64,000 bases of DNA from Branchipolynoe longqiensis (GCA_030323885.1 CM059193.1:72515543-72579542), one strand, 5' to 3'; shown: positions 1 through 11,061, counted from the stretch's first letter. A program made the numbers and translations. Notes: generated by a model not told the origin, from the letters alone.

Positions 1-152
1 ATTTCTGCGACTAGTACGACATCCGTGGTGGGGGTTAGAGCGGTCGTAGCACACAGCTCATGCGTTGTGGTGGTAGCCAACACCAGTGTGGGTTCACTGT
101 GTCGTTTTACACTGATGATCGAGCTTTTTAATCAATCAATCAATCAATCAAT
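1..152 (+). mobile_element. Possible LINE 3' end with (AATC)n tail
   Basis: The stretch ends in five tandem AATC units (130-152). The RNase-H-type LINE copies elsewhere in the window (near 1109, 7625 and 52612) end with the same kind of tail. The upstream 130 bases do not match those copies, so this may be another family's 3' UTR. Confidence 0.35.
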
Positions 153-452
153 AGGATACAGCTATAATTATCAAAAATGATTGAAAAATGGTAAGTATGT
201 TTCTCCACATTTGTGCCAAAAAGACTGTCAGTTGATCAATATGAAGCCAGTGTTAACAGAGCCTCAATTGCCTCTCCTCAGATGCTGTGACCCACAAGTC
301 CAGTCTGGATTACGCTCCGCGCATGCGGCGCGGAAATCGTGTATTGACACCAAGTTCTACAGCATTTGAATATTCCATCTTGCCCCCCAACCCATTAAAA
401 AGGTGTATAATAAACACACAAGCCCACATTACAATCATAAAAATAATAATTT

Positions 453-660
453 AAAAGGTGCATAGTCGGATGCTTATGTGTTTCAATTATTTTCTGAGAT
501 AATATATTACGATCGTTATAAGCTACCTTACTCTACTTTGAAATATCTTTGCTTTAAGATGACAGACTTTTAGGAGATAGTTGAAGTGTAAACATGCTAA
601 ATCAATTTTGGCATGCTTGTCCAAACTTTGACCCCATAGGCTTTTTTGTTATGGTTCATG
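453..660 (-). mobile_element. TTAA-type MITE, partial, reverse orientation
   Basis: Starts with a diverged terminal repeat (GGTGCATAGTCGGATG) and continues with the family's AGATAA..ATATT and GGCATGCTTG..CCAAA landmarks. The far end is missing. Bases 153-452 hold no recognisable gene. Confidence 0.55.
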
Positions 661-716
661 ATACGATCGCTTCTGTCTGATGTATGAGTCTACTGCATAG
701 TAGCCTTTTACTAAGG

Positions 717-1109
717 ACATTTTTACTAAGTTGCATCGATTGTTTGGCCCTGCGCCAACAGTTCTACACTGCAGACAGTATGCATGACCTTTTTACTAAG
801 GTAAAACAGGAAAACATTTTAGCCTTTTTGAGGGCAGCAGGACTGTACCACCTCATATAGTTTACTAAATAGATTCTATCAATTATTAATAAAACTTTTC
901 TTTTTCTATGGGAATTTATTTCTCTTGACCACAAATATATGATTGTGAGCTTTCTAATTTAATGAGTGTCTATTGGCACACAATTGATTGTCTGCTTTTA
1001 CATGTAAAAGCGATGGTTTGAACAAAAAACAAACATTTCTCGCCGTGAATATGGCCTATGCTGCTGACACGGCATAAAACAACCACCAATCAATCAATCA
1101 ATCAATCAA
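717..1109 (+). mobile_element. RNase-H-type LINE, 3' end fragment
   Basis: Nearly collinear with 52232-52612 and 7232-7625. It encodes the last residues of the ORF2 C-terminus up to a TAG at about 859-861, then the same 3' UTR and an (AATC)n tail. It is a severely 5'-truncated insertion, as expected from incomplete reverse transcription. Confidence 0.85.
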
Positions 1110-1116
1110 GCATAGT

Positions 1117-1745
1117 AGCCGCTACTGCTGCAGTCACGCTCCACTGAATCCACACCAGAATAATTAGTCCATGGTTGGATTGAAAATAAATGCATTGCGC
1201 CCATAGGCGATATTTTGTTAGTAAGAGAGCACATCTACTACTCAGTAGTAGTAACCTTCCTACATTGCTACTGGCCGGGCGCGGTGGCCTAACCGGTAGA
1301 GTGCCGGCCTCGCGTGTGGGAGGTCGGGAGTTCGGTTCCCAGTCGAGTCTAACCAATGACTTTAAAATTGATACTTGTCACTTCCTATCCTGGCGCTCAG
1401 CATTAATAGGATATGGAAAGGACTGGTTAGCTCAGTACCAGGATAATGTGACAAAGTGGGATATTGGGTCATATTGCCGGTGGCCTGATTTCCCAGTGTG
1501 GCAGCACTATAAAGTCGTCCTGAGTGCTCAGAAGTTGGTACCCGTCATGATATGACCTTAGATGGTGCTAGGACGTAAAACAACAACAAACAAACGTCAC
1601 TACTGATGCCGTCACGCTCCATTGAATCCACACTAGAATATTTAACTCATGTTTAACTTGAAAATAAAGGCATTGCCCCCATATGCGATTATTTGTTATT
1701 AAAACGGCTCTATATCTCAGCACAGACGATAGACTTCCGGTTTGC
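1117..1745. repeat. Diverged direct repeat flanking a SINE
   Basis: A block of about 150 bp at 1117-1270 (GTCACGCTCCACTGAATCCA..) recurs at 1598-1745 (GTCACGCTCCATTGAATCCA..). A SINE lies between the two copies. The flanking duplication is far too long to be a target-site duplication, so it is an older tandem duplication. Confidence 0.75.
1273..1595 (+). mobile_element. SINE, head A, near full length
   Basis: The tRNA-like head has a pol III A-box-like TGGCCTAACCGGTAGAG and a B-box-like GTTCGGTTCCCAG. The shared body follows (ACTGGTTAGCTCAGTACCAGG .. GCAGCACTATAAAGTCG .. GATATGACCTTAGATGGTGC) and an A/C-rich tail (AAAACAACAACAAACAAAC). It encodes no protein. The first bases coincidentally resemble Alu. 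Confidence 0.85.
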
Positions 1746-1974
1746 ATCCGAAAAAAACCCAACCTGGTTTTAAAACTCGTCAGTAATGTGATATCGGGAC
1801 TTTCTTAGTGTTCCACTCAGAGGCACTTTTTTTTTAAAGACATGGAACTATTACTGTCCAAATATGAAATAAATAAAAAATAAATAAAAATGGCTCCCGA
1901 TATATGATACCATAATTGCCCACTCTATTTCCAGGTGGCGTTTCTGCTGTGTCCGCTCCCACCCACTTGGGCGT

Positions 1975-2695
1975 TCCATGTCACCCACCCCCCTCTTTCC
2001 CTCCCCCTCTTCCCCCACTCCTCCCCCCTCCCTCCCCCCCTCTCCCGCCCTACCCCATCCCCCCTCCCCCTCCCTCCTCACCCCCATCTGGCTCATCCCC
2101 CTCCCCCTCCCTCCTCTCCCCCATCTGCCTCATCCCCCCTCCCCCTCCCTCCTCTCCCCCATCTGCCTCATCCCCCTCCCCCTCCCTCCTCACCCCATCC
2201 CATCTGCTCCTCCCCTCCCCTCCCTCCTCACCCCATCTGCCTCACCCCCTTCCCCCTCCTCCTCACCCCATCTCCCCATCCCCCCTCCCCTCCTCCTCAC
2301 CCCCATCTGCTCATCCACCCTCCCCCTCCTCCTCTCCCCCAGCTGCCTCATCCCCCTCCCCCTCCCTCCTCTCACCCACCTACTCCCATCCCCCTTCCCC
2401 CACCCTCCCACTCCCCATCTGCCTCATCCCCCCCCTCTTCCCTTCCCATCCCGATCTGCCTATCCCTCTCCCCTCCGCCTCTCCCCCATCTGCCTCATCC
2501 CCCTCCCCGTTCCCTCCTCCTCACCATATCTCCACCTCCCCATCCACCTCACCCCCACTCCACCCTCCCCCTCCTCTCTCCTCCACCCGCTCCTCTCCCG
2601 ATCTACATACTCCCTCCCATCTCACTCCATCTGCTCATCCCACCTCCTCCTCCTTCCTCACTCCTCCTCTGCCCCACCACTCCTACTCCCGCCTG
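1975..2695. repeat. C/T-rich minisatellite
   Basis: Imperfect tandem units of about 30-37 bp (CTCCCTCCTC..CCCATCTGCC). Almost purely pyrimidine on the + strand. It keeps all three + frames open for about 260 codons of Pro/Ser/Leu, which I read as repeat artefacts and not genes. Confidence 0.9.
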
Positions 2696-2904
2696 GAAAA
2701 TGGGGATGCTATTCCAAAATTGTGACCACTGGACACAAGAGCACAAATGAAAATCTAGATGACCAATAGGTCTCTTTTGAATTACTGTCTGCTGGTACCT
2801 AAGGAAGGACTGGAGCTGGGACCTGGCGAGTTTAACAACGGAAGGGTTGTAACAGGGTCCTCCCAGCCCCATCCTTCACCATTAGGGTCTATGTGGTAAA
2901 GTTG

Positions 2905-3202
2905 GAAGATCTTCTGATCAAAAAGAATCTCCGGTGGACTGGACATCTCATGAGGATTTTATCTGACAGGCTACCAAAGCAGATCCTCTACTCTCAACTG
3001 TCTTCTGGTTCCAGAAAGAGAGGGCCCCTCGTCTCCGGTTCAAGGATACCATCAAGAGAAACCTGAAGCTGAGAGACATTAAGACTGACTCATGGACATC
3101 ACTCTCAGAGCAGAGAGCTAAATGGAGAGTGACAGTCAAGTACTGAAAGCAGTCTTTGTCGCATCTCGATGGACAGCATGATGATGACGATGATGATGAT
3201 GG
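2905..3202 (+). mobile_element. RTE-like LINE, 3' end with (GAT)n tail
   Basis: Translation gives a typical C-terminal tail of a non-LTR ORF2: LRWTGHLMR and LPKQILYSQLSSG, then after a frameshift near 3020 FKDTIKRNLKL and SWTSLSEQRAKW, stopping at about 3144-3146. A GATGATGACGATGATGAT tail follows. The 5' part is missing. The clade is inferred from the tail only. Confidence 0.75.
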
Positions 3203-3722
3203 TAAAGTTGGATAGTCCGATGGTTTTGAGTTTCTGCCATTTTTCTAAGATAAATACAGTAAAACCTCTCTAAATCGACCGACTTTGGGACCGACTTTAA
3301 CCCCATCTGGAGGTGGTCGGCTTAGGGAAATAGAATATGGTTACAATAGTATTGTTGGGACCCAAATAAAGCAATCGATATAGGGGAGTGGTCGATCTGT
3401 GGAGGTGGTCGGTTAGAGGGGTTTTATTGTATATTAACTTAATAGTTATAATCCACATTACTTTAGTTTGAAATAACTTATTTTAAATGGCTAACTGCAA
3501 ATATGTAAAATTAGTTTTGTTTCGAATGCCAAAACTCGGACACCATAGGTTTCAGGAGTAACATGTTCTATTAAATTGACTCAGTATTCCCATTCCCTTT
3601 GATGTGGCCACACATGCTTACTAAATGCATCATTGTCTAAGTTAGTTAGATATGTAGAATCAAATCTAGATAATTGTTTTGGCTTTGAAAATGTGATGCC
3701 TCATCGGACTATGCAACTTTAA
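3203..3722 (-). mobile_element. TTAA-type MITE with nested pogo-like MITE
   Basis: Ends are TAAAGTTGGATAGTCCGATG (left) and CATCGGACTATGCAACTTTAA-like (right), in reverse orientation to the 6732-7087 copy. The body is interrupted at 3257-3429 by a second MITE, so this element is the older of the two. Confidence 0.85.
3257..3429. mobile_element. Pogo/Tigger-like MITE (CAGTAAAACC family)
   Basis: A 173-bp element with inverted ends CAGTAAAACCTCTCTAAATC and GGTTAGAGGGGTTTTATTG, flanked on each side by TA. TA duplication and a CAGT start are typical of the pogo branch of Tc1/mariner. Too short to encode a transposase. Confidence 0.8.
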
Positions 3723-3933
3723 GCTTATGTTGAATCCATAAACGCATCCTACATGGTGACCAAGCTAAATAGGAATCTTTGTTTTGTGTTTCTCAATGAT
3801 TTGTTTCTCGTGTGGATTGCAGTGTAACTGTGCTAATAAAATAACACTTCTGTATGTGTAACAGTGTGTAGTGCCACATAGTGCTGCAATGTGCTTCCCC
3901 CTTCGTCTTAGCATGGCTGGCAAACCAATTTTG

Positions 3934-4262
3934 TTTGGTTGGTTGTTTAGGTTTTACATCCTGGCAACATTTAAGGTAATATCAGGACGGGTGCCTACTT
4001 GTGACAGTGCACACTCATGGCGACTTTATAGAGCTGCCCAACTGGGAGACCATGACACGAGCACCATGACATGATATACCACTCAGTCATATTATCCTGA
4101 CACTTGAGTCAACCACTCCTATCCTAATAATGTTGAACGCCTGGCTTGGAAGTGACAAGTATCAATTTTAAAGTCATTGGTTTGACTCGACCAGGCTTCC
4201 AATCCCATGACCTACCAACACGAGAGACGGACGCTCAACCCATTCGGCCACCCCAACTGGTC
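3934..4262 (-). mobile_element. SINE, head B, with perfect TSD
   Basis: The tail lies left and the tRNA-like head right (..CGGACGCTCAACCCATTCGGCCA). It is flanked by the perfect 10-bp direct repeat ACCAATTTTG at 3924-3933 and 4263-4272, which indicates target-primed reverse transcription. Confidence 0.85.
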
Positions 4263-4397
4263 ACCAATTTTGGAAGTGATGTATTTACTATTAGAAGGAT
4301 GCAAATCCATCCCCCTCGAAGGCAGTTGAGAGGGTTGTGGGAACGCGATGCAGGCCGGGAAGGTGATGCGGGGGGTCAATGCTGAGTGGTTTGGCAG

Positions 4398-5050
4398 GGG
4401 GGGGGGGGTCAGGGGTGGAGGCGGTGAGGGGTAAAGTAAGTGAGGGAGGCGGGACGAGGGGGGGGGGGGGGCAAAGTGGATGAAAAGGGGTAAAAGGTGG
4501 CAGCTAGCGTCAACATGGCACCGCAGACCTCGTCAGCAGGACCACGTGACAGGTGCCCATCAGGCGCCTGCTTCCCATGATTCATAGCGCGCTGCTGTCG
4601 GGATGTGCAGGTTGCTGAGACCATCCCCGCGTCGGCAATCGGAGCCGTTCGCTAATCGAGGATCGAAGGGGATTGTGGGTAATGTGAGAGTGTAGGTGGG
4701 TGTGGGGTGTGGGGGAGGGGGAGGGGGAGGGAGGGCAGGACGAGGTGGGAGCTAATGGTAAGTGGAGGGGAGGGGAGTGGTTGGAGGGAGATGAAGGAGG
4801 GAGGAGAGGCAGAGGGGAGAGGGGAGGCGGAGGAGAGGAGAGGTGGAGAAGTGGAGGAGCGGAGGACAAGATGAAGAGATGAGGAGGAAAGGAGGAGAGA
4901 CGAAGGAAGGGAGGAGGACGAGGGGGGTGGGAGCAGAGGATGAGGTGGAGAGGAGGAGAGGAGGAGGTGGGGAGGAGGAGAGGATGAAGTGGGGAGGAGG
5001 AGAGGAGAGGAGAAGAGGAGAGGAGGACAGGAGGAGAGAAGAAGGAAGGG
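4398..5050. repeat. G-runs and long polypurine tract
   Basis: G-runs at 4398-4407 and about 4460-4470, a short mixed stretch, then about 350 bp of GGA/GAG-rich purine on the + strand (about 4690-5050). Open frames here are low-complexity. Confidence 0.85.
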
Positions 5051-5448
5051 AGGTCACATTATATTTATACAACGCTTTGATCATTTCACTTCTACACATT
5101 GCTGTTTAAATATAAATGGTGGGTTTAGAAAAAGAATATTTCATGGAGTTCCTCACCTAAAAAAACAGAACCATACAACATGCGCCGAGTATTACTTACA
5201 GAGTGACTCATCATTGAGTGCCTCTCCCGCGCACTCCAACCTGATAGTCTGCCCCACTCCCCATTAAAACCCATGCTGTGTGATGATAACTAGCTAAACA
5301 TCTGCTTGGAGATCAAAGTGTCTTTCATAGGCGGCTATGATGGGCCATTGTTGGTGTTAATATTACCTAATGTAGGTTTTATTTGCTTATAATTTAGTCA
5401 GCATAGTTCTGACGATTTTGTAAAAACACATAGCAGCAAGGGAAATTA

Positions 5449-5781
5449 TGTTTGTTTGTTGTTGTTTTATGTCCTAGCAACATCTAAGGTCATATCAGGA
5501 CGGGTGCTGACTTGTGACAGTACGCAGTCATGGCTATGTTATAGTGCTGGCCCACTGGGAAATCAGGCCACTGCCACCATGACCCAATATCCCACTCAGT
5601 CACATTATCCTGCACACTGAGCTAACCAGCCCTTGCCCTATCCTAATAATGCCAAGCACCAGACTAGGAAGCGACAAGTATAGATTTTTAAGTCATTACT
5701 TTGTCTCGACCCGGAACCGAACTCCCGACCTTCCGCACGCGAGGCCTGTGCTCTACCGATTCGGCCACCGCGCCCGGTGGA
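5449..5781 (-). mobile_element. SINE, head A, with perfect TSD
   Basis: Complete copy, with the head at the right end (..TGCTCTACCGATTCGGCCACCGCG). It is flanked by the perfect 12-bp repeat CAAGGGAAATTA at 5437-5448 and 5782-5793. Confidence 0.9.
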
Positions 5782-5847
5782 CAAGGGAAATTAAGAATCA
5801 ATTAAGAATTTGATCATTTCAGTTCGCAAGCCCAGAGTGACGACAGT

Positions 5848-5955
5848 TAAAGCTGCATAATCGGATGAAAGTAATAATTTCTAATTTTGTTTAACTACCT
5901 AGATTTGATGCTATATGTTCAACTTAGATATTAGTACACTCATTATACTTTATTG
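5848..5955 (+). mobile_element. TTAA-type MITE, 5' fragment
   Basis: Begins TTAAAGCTGCATAATCGGAT and keeps the CTAGATTTGAT..CAACTTAGATA landmarks, then breaks off. Confidence 0.65.
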
Positions 5956-6011
5956 CAGTTTGGTGTTTCCCTGCTCGGCTGATATATTCGAAAATGATTA
6001 AATGAAACATA

Positions 6012-6150
6012 TGTGGGTCATTCTTTAAAACTGGGCACCACATATTTGGTTTCCACATTACGATGCTGATAATTTGTTCTTTCTTTTATTGATTGCAAGT
6101 CAAATCATTGTTGTATCCTCTGTGTATTAAGTATGTTAGCAATAGTACAT
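6012..6150 (+). repeat. Dispersed repeat, copy 1
   Basis: Collinear with 35525-35662 (shared landmarks AACTGGGC, GGTTTCCA/AGTTTCCA, TTTCTTTTAT, TTGCAAGTCAAA, GTGTATTA). The family is not recognised. Bases 6160-6720 are AT-rich with no gene visible. Confidence 0.6.
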
Positions 6151-6731
6151 TTATTGAAGCCATCCCAAGAAAGAAATTAAAAGTTGATTTATATGATTCT
6201 GTGCTATGTGAAAAAGTAAAAATTTACACATTTACAAAGAGCATGTAGCCAAACTTTTTTTCAACTTATTTTTCACTTTTTTCTTGTAAGTCATAACCTT
6301 GTCTCCTTAAAAGTAATCAACACAATCTTGTTAGACTATGTTGTATATGTTAAAATGAGGTTCTGGATGCGTCTTTGATTTTCATGTTACACTAGTGATA
6401 TTAATGTATTGCTCAATTTGTATAAGATCTAATTCAAAAATTGAAATTAATTTTTTTCAACTCTGACATATGCACAACATGCAAACCTTCATAGGATATT
6501 GGATTAGGCTTTTATTTGAAAGGTTTTTTGCTATTATTTGGAAGGTTTTCACTTTTGGTTTCCATGTCACACTTTCGTGACCAGTTTTAAAGAGTGATCC
6601 ATGTCTTAACATTCCAATGTGCACACACATTCATTTGACTCATTTCCCCTTGAAATATCTCCAAGTTTACCGCTTTAAAAGAATTAAAATTAAAGGTGAT
6701 TCAAATTGAAGCAAAGTAGATTATGATCACC

Positions 6732-7087
6732 TTAAAGTTGCACAGTCCGATGAAGCATCAACTTTTCAAAATCAAAACAATTATCTAGATTTGATTCTAC
6801 ATATCTACCTGAGATACTGATGCACTTATTAAGTATATGTTGCCACATAGAAGGGAACGCTGAGTCAATTTAATAGAACCTGTTACTGCAAAAGCCTATT
6901 GCATCAGAGTTTTGGTGTGCTTGCCAAAATTATTTTCATATTTTTGAATTTCAAATATCTCAAAAGATAGCCATTTCAATTAAATGTTACTTCAAACTAA
7001 AGTAATGTAGATTATAATGATCAATTTAATATATTTATCTCAGAAGAAATGTCAGAAACTCAAGACCATCGGACTATGCAACTTTAA
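6732..7087 (+). mobile_element. TTAA-type MITE, full length
   Basis: Starts TTAAAGTTGCACAGTCCGAT and ends with the inverted copy ..CCATCGGACTATGCAACTTTAA-like. The body landmarks are CTAGATTTGATTCTACATAT, ACTTATTAAG, TTGGTGTGCTTGCCAAA and CAAATATCTCAAAAG. No coding capacity. A second degraded 3' end follows at 7088-7146. Confidence 0.85.
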
Positions 7088-7214
7088 TATATTTATTTGA
7101 AAGAAAATATCGGAGAGACTAAAAACCATCAGACTAGACAACTTTAATACTAACTAATAACTGGCGTGATAATATATGATCAATTGGTAAACTTATCCGT
7201 ATGACAACTAATAC

Positions 7215-7625
7215 GTCCCCGCTGACACTCAAACACATTTGACTAAGTTGCGTTGATTTTTTGGCCCTGTGCCAAAAGTTCTACACTGCAGACAGTATGC
7301 ATGACCTTTTTACTAAGGTAAAACAGGAAAATATTTGAGCCTTTTTTGAGGACAGCTGGACTGTACCACCTCATATAGTTTACTAAATAGATTCTATCAA
7401 TTATTAATCAAACTTTTCTTTTTCTATGGGAATTTGTTTCCCTTGACAACAAATATATGATTGTGAGCTTTCTAATTTAATGAGTGTCTATTGGCACATA
7501 ATTGATTGTCTGCTTTTACATGTAAAAGCGATGGTTTGAACAAAAAACAAACATTTCTCACCGTGAATATGGCCTATACTGCTGACACGGCGTAAAGCAA
7601 CCACCAATCAATCAATCAATCAATC
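7215..7625 (+). mobile_element. RNase-H-type LINE, 3' end fragment
   Basis: Matches 52213-52612 closely from CCCGCTGACACTCAAACACA through the ORF2 stop (CACCTCATATAG) and 3' UTR to an (AATC)n tail. A second 5'-truncated copy of the same LINE subfamily. Confidence 0.85.
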
Positions 7626-7629
7626 ACTA

Positions 7630-8100
7630 ATAAAATTAACAATGTTCAATAATTGACCAAGTGTTTAAGATTGTGAGTATAAAATACCATGTAAACAACC
7701 AATATTTAACTCGCTCCCTTTTCTCAGGAAATGAGACCTGGGGTTCAGAATAACAATATGTTGGTATCGATCGTCATGGCACAAAAGCATGTTCTGGATA
7801 AATATTTTTTTTTTTTTTAAAGTTCAAGTTACTGCCATGTTTGATGTTTGGCAAAAAAAATGAAGCAATAAAAAAGTCCACAAGCGTTGAGGCAAATAGA
7901 AATGCTGTTGAATATTCATCCGGTATGGTCCTAGATTTAATTACTCGCAGGCACCGAGGAGTGGGTTGAATGCTAAGCAGGTGTTGGGGAGTGTGCGTTT
8001 GTGTGGACTGTATCCAGTGAGTGGGATTGAATGAAACTGCGACTTGGGGTGAGTAAACATTAGGTAGAGACACGCCCACAATCCATGACCTCATGTAACG
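7630..8100. other. No gene recognised
   Basis: AT-rich sequence with an 18-base T-run near 7803. A 123-codon minus-strand frame ends here, but its translation shows no domain and it crosses the TIR element downstream. Confidence 0.5.
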
Positions 8101-8102
8101 CT

Positions 8103-8603
8103 TAAGGCCCTGACACACTTTACCGGATTGACGATACGGACACACCCGGACAAAAATATTCTAATCCGGTGTGATTCAGACTTGAATGTATCGTTTATGT
8201 AACGGACGGTAATGGACGGTAACAGACGGTAATGGACGGTAACGATTAATAACGTATCTAACGATCAACGGACAATTCAGTATACAAAAAGAACTATAAT
8301 GAATGGCAATGGACGTGTAATGGATATGTAAGGACGGGAACAGACGAGAACGGGCGGTAACAGACGAGAATGGAGGGGTAATGGATGGGAACGGATGGGG
8401 AATGGACAGTAACGGATAATAACCACATACGTCAGTCTAGCGCAATCTGTTGCAAGTTTTGTGCATGCTCTAAACTTGTAACGGATCGGGCCGGATATCA
8501 ACGGATATGAAACGGACACAAACCGGACTTTGCCAGATATCGACAGACTTTTGTTCCGTTTCAATCCATTTTCTCGATCCGGTGAAGTGTGACAGGGGCT
8601 TTA
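8103..8603. mobile_element. Non-autonomous TIR transposon with iterated interior
   Basis: Inverted ends TAAGGCCCTGACACACTTTA (left) and GAAGTGTGACAGGGGCTTTA (right). The interior carries many short iterations of the type ACGGACGGTAA / GGACGGTAA. Superfamily undetermined; no transposase frame. Confidence 0.75.
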
Positions 8604-9040
8604 ATGGCCACCATGTAATGATGCCTTTTTTCCATTCTAATGATTTAAGCAAGAATCAATGAAAACAGCATATCTTATCAGATCCTGTTATCTATTGATC
8701 CTACCCCTACCCCGAATGTCGACTCTACCAGACAGCTTCCTGTCTCTGCATCACTGACCTCTTTTTTCCACTGGTCCCTCCCCATCGCACACATATCGCA
8801 GTGCTCATTCCTCCTTTTATCGCCCACTTCACTATACTACTATACTCCTACAATATATTACATGTATATATCACTATATTCATCGAATGTCTTTAAATAC
8901 TCCACTTCTACCAGCCCACTGCGTTTTCTCGATTATATTCTCTATTGTATGTCAAACCCTTTACCCCACCCACTCACCACACACAAGCCCCCACCCACAA
9001 ACCCCCAACCCAACCCAAACCACCATCCACCCACCCAACC

Positions 9041-9355
9041 AGATGGTATGCGAGTTGAGCATATGTCCCCCATTTTGGTAGATCACGGGGTTCGAACCCA
9101 CCCTGGTCGAGTAAAACCAATGATGTAAAGATTGATTCTTGTCGCTTCCGAGCCAGGCGCTCGGCATTATTAAGATATGGCAAGGACTGGTTGGCCTAGT
9201 GTCAGGGTAATAAGACTGATTGGGATATCAGGTCATGGTGCTGGTGGCCTGGTCTCCCAGTAGGGCAGCACTATAAAGTCGCCATGAGTGTGCACTGTCA
9301 CAAGTCGGGACCCATCCTTATATGACCTTAGATAAAACTCCAACAACCAACCGAC
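9041..9355 (+). mobile_element. SINE, head B, diverged
   Basis: The head lacks part of the A-box (GATGGTATGCGAGTTGAGC), but the B-box GGGGTTCGAACCC, the shared body and a CAAC-rich tail are present. Bases 8604-9040 show no gene; the C/A-rich stretch 8960-9040 is low complexity. Confidence 0.8.
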
Positions 9356-9472
9356 CATCTATATCAACACCAAACCTCCCAATTTCACAATCATAACTAA
9401 TTTCCTCAACTCTAAATGCCTCTCGAATATATACCATTTGCTCTTTCAGTTCTCTGGATATATCTTTATTTC

Positions 9473-9752
9473 TAAAGGCTCTGTCACACATCACCGGATT
9501 GGAGAAACGGAAAGAAACCAGACACTATCCGGTGAAATACGGTAATGTACAGTTTATATATGGTTGGCATCTGGAGTGTCCGTTACTGTCCGGTGGTGTC
9601 CGGTGGTGTCCGGTTGGAAGCTTTGAACATGCACATGCCGGACTGACGTGTACGGTTGGTTCCATTTTAAGTTTGTTTAGTCCGTTTTGTTCGGTTCATG
9701 TCCGATACCCATCCGTTACGTGTCCGGTTTGCTTCCTGAATATCCAATAGAG
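9473..9752. mobile_element. TIR transposon fragment related to 8103-8603
   Basis: Begins TAAAGGCTCTGTCACACATC, matching the TIR of the 8103 element. The interior carries GTCCGGTGGTGTCCGG iterations. No matching far terminus is seen. Confidence 0.6.
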
Positions 9753-9788
9753 TGTTGGGGGAATTCGGGTGTTGGGGGAATTCGGTTG

Positions 9789-9947
9789 TTTTGTGTTTGT
9801 TGATGTTTTACGTCCTAGCAACATATAAGGGCATATCTGGATGGGTACCCAGTTGTGACAGTGCACACTCATGGTGACTTAATGGTGCTTCCCAACAGCG
9901 GCCTGGGAGACCAAGCCGCCGGTACCATGACCTGATTTCCCTGTCCC
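9789..9947 (-). mobile_element. SINE, headless 3' part
   Basis: Reads, in reverse, the shared body from tail to the GGTCTCCCAG..GGTGCTGG region and then stops. 5'-truncated copy. Confidence 0.75.
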
Positions 9948-9984
9948 ACCCTCTTCATCTTCCCCACTCCTCTCATCACAAGCT

Positions 9985-10427
9985 AAAGCCCTGGTCACAT
10001 ATGCGTTAGTGAACGGATAGATTAACGTTGGTCAAACATGGTGTAAGTATGTTAAACAATGGTGAAAAACGTTAAGATACAGCAGGTTTTGGTACGGATA
10101 AATATGTTATGGCACGGATGCTGGTATGTTCAACTACGTTCAACTATTTTCAATGTACTTTAGCCTCCACTATGGTCAACTACATTCAACTACGTCCAAG
10201 TATGCTAACGTATGCTAGAGTATATTAAGAGTATGGAGACTTTGCCACAGTACAATAGCCTCTAATGTAGCGCTCTTTTGAACATGTCCAAAGATTAAAT
10301 CAGAACTCACGACCCACCCACGTTATTACCATGTTAGCCTAACGGAGAAGTACAGTACGTGTAACTCCGTTCAACTACGTTAGCCTCCACTACATTCAAC
10401 TACGTCCACTAACGTATAAAGCAACTA
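9985..10427. mobile_element. TIR transposon fragment (GCCCTGGTCACATA family)
   Basis: Starts TAAAGCCCTGGTCACATATG, the same terminus as the fuller element at 55617-56266. Shares its interior iterations (ACGTTCAACTACGTT, TTACGGTACGGATAAATA-like). The right end is missing or cut by the MITE that begins at 10428. Confidence 0.65.
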
Positions 10428-10610
10428 CAGTAAAACCTCCCTAACCGACCACCTCCACAGATCGACCACTCCCTTATATCGATCGCTTCATTTGGGTCCC
10501 AACATTACCATTGTAAGCATATTCTAACTCCCTAAACCGACCACCTCCCTAAATCGACCACTTAAGTTAAAGTCGGTCCCAAGATCGGTCCATTTACAGA
10601 GGTTTTACTG
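10428..10610. mobile_element. Pogo/Tigger-like MITE (CAGTAAAACC family)
   Basis: 183 bp. Ends CAGTAAAACCTCCCTAACCG and ACAGAGGTTTTACTG, with TA on both sides. Interior GACCACCTCC/GACCACTCCC segments are shared with 3257-3429 and 33373-33565. Confidence 0.85.
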
Positions 10611-10639
10611 TATATCATAATTTAACAGAGGTAAGAAGT

Positions 10640-10858
10640 AAACATCCCCCCAATGTGTTGCTACCTTGTCATGGTGGGGAGGCTTGTGTGCCCCATGACC
10701 ATGAGAGCTATACCGGCGGGGGCTAGCCCCCTGGCAGGTTTAACCAAGCCGGGCAGGACTCATGGTAGAGGACAGACTAAGAGCAGCAACTGGTCCTCCA
10801 GGTTGGGGGTTGGGTGTGGGGCCAACAACCCCACCCCGAAAAAAGAAAAATGTTACAG
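10640..10858 (+). mobile_element. LINE 5'-UTR-like segment
   Basis: Contains the run CTTGTCATGGTGGGGAGGCT..CCATGACCATGAGAGCTATA..GGCAGGTTTAACCAAGCCGG..GGGGCCAACAACCCCACCCCG. I recognise this as the conserved 5' leader of a group of invertebrate endonuclease-type LINEs; recognition is from memory. No endonuclease frame follows, so the element is cut short here. Confidence 0.55.
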
Positions 10859-10905
10859 AATCACAAACAAGAAACTCAAGGCCCAGGACCAGGAAAACTG
10901 GAGAG

Positions 10906-11061
10906 CCCTTGTTTGTGGCCTATGCCCAAAGTTGGGTGGTAGGCGACACGTTCATCTATGACACGGCTGAGGAGATGTTTGTGTGGATGGGCGCTAATGC
11001 CTCAACGGGCAAAGAAGAAGAAGTAAACATGCAAAAGTGATTTGAAAAAGAAAATCCTGAC
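10906..11061 (+). pseudogene. Gelsolin-domain-like relic
   Basis: One frame reads GDTFIYDTAEEMFVWMGANA followed by STGKEE. This fits the core strand-helix of a gelsolin/villin repeat (pattern: GD-F-hydrophobic-DTG-E-hydrophobic-FVWxGxxA). An in-frame TGA at about 11038-11040 interrupts it, and FEKENP follows in the same frame, as expected after the repeat's helix. Gelsolin-family proteins sever and cap actin filaments. Only about 50 residues are present, with no splice context or second repeat, so this is a relic or an exon fragment. It starts within 50 bases of the LINE leader and ends at a degraded SINE head. Confidence 0.5.

Noticed and set aside
1273..1300. GGCCGGGCGCGGTGGCC resembles the start of primate Alu.
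   Set aside because: The rest of the element is unrelated to 7SL RNA. The shared run reflects pol III A-box and tRNA-like sequence, and sister copies diverge from it.
1916..2769. Three + frames of about 265 codons rich in Pro, Ser and Leu.
   Set aside because: All three phases are open over the same C/T minisatellite, which is a composition artefact.
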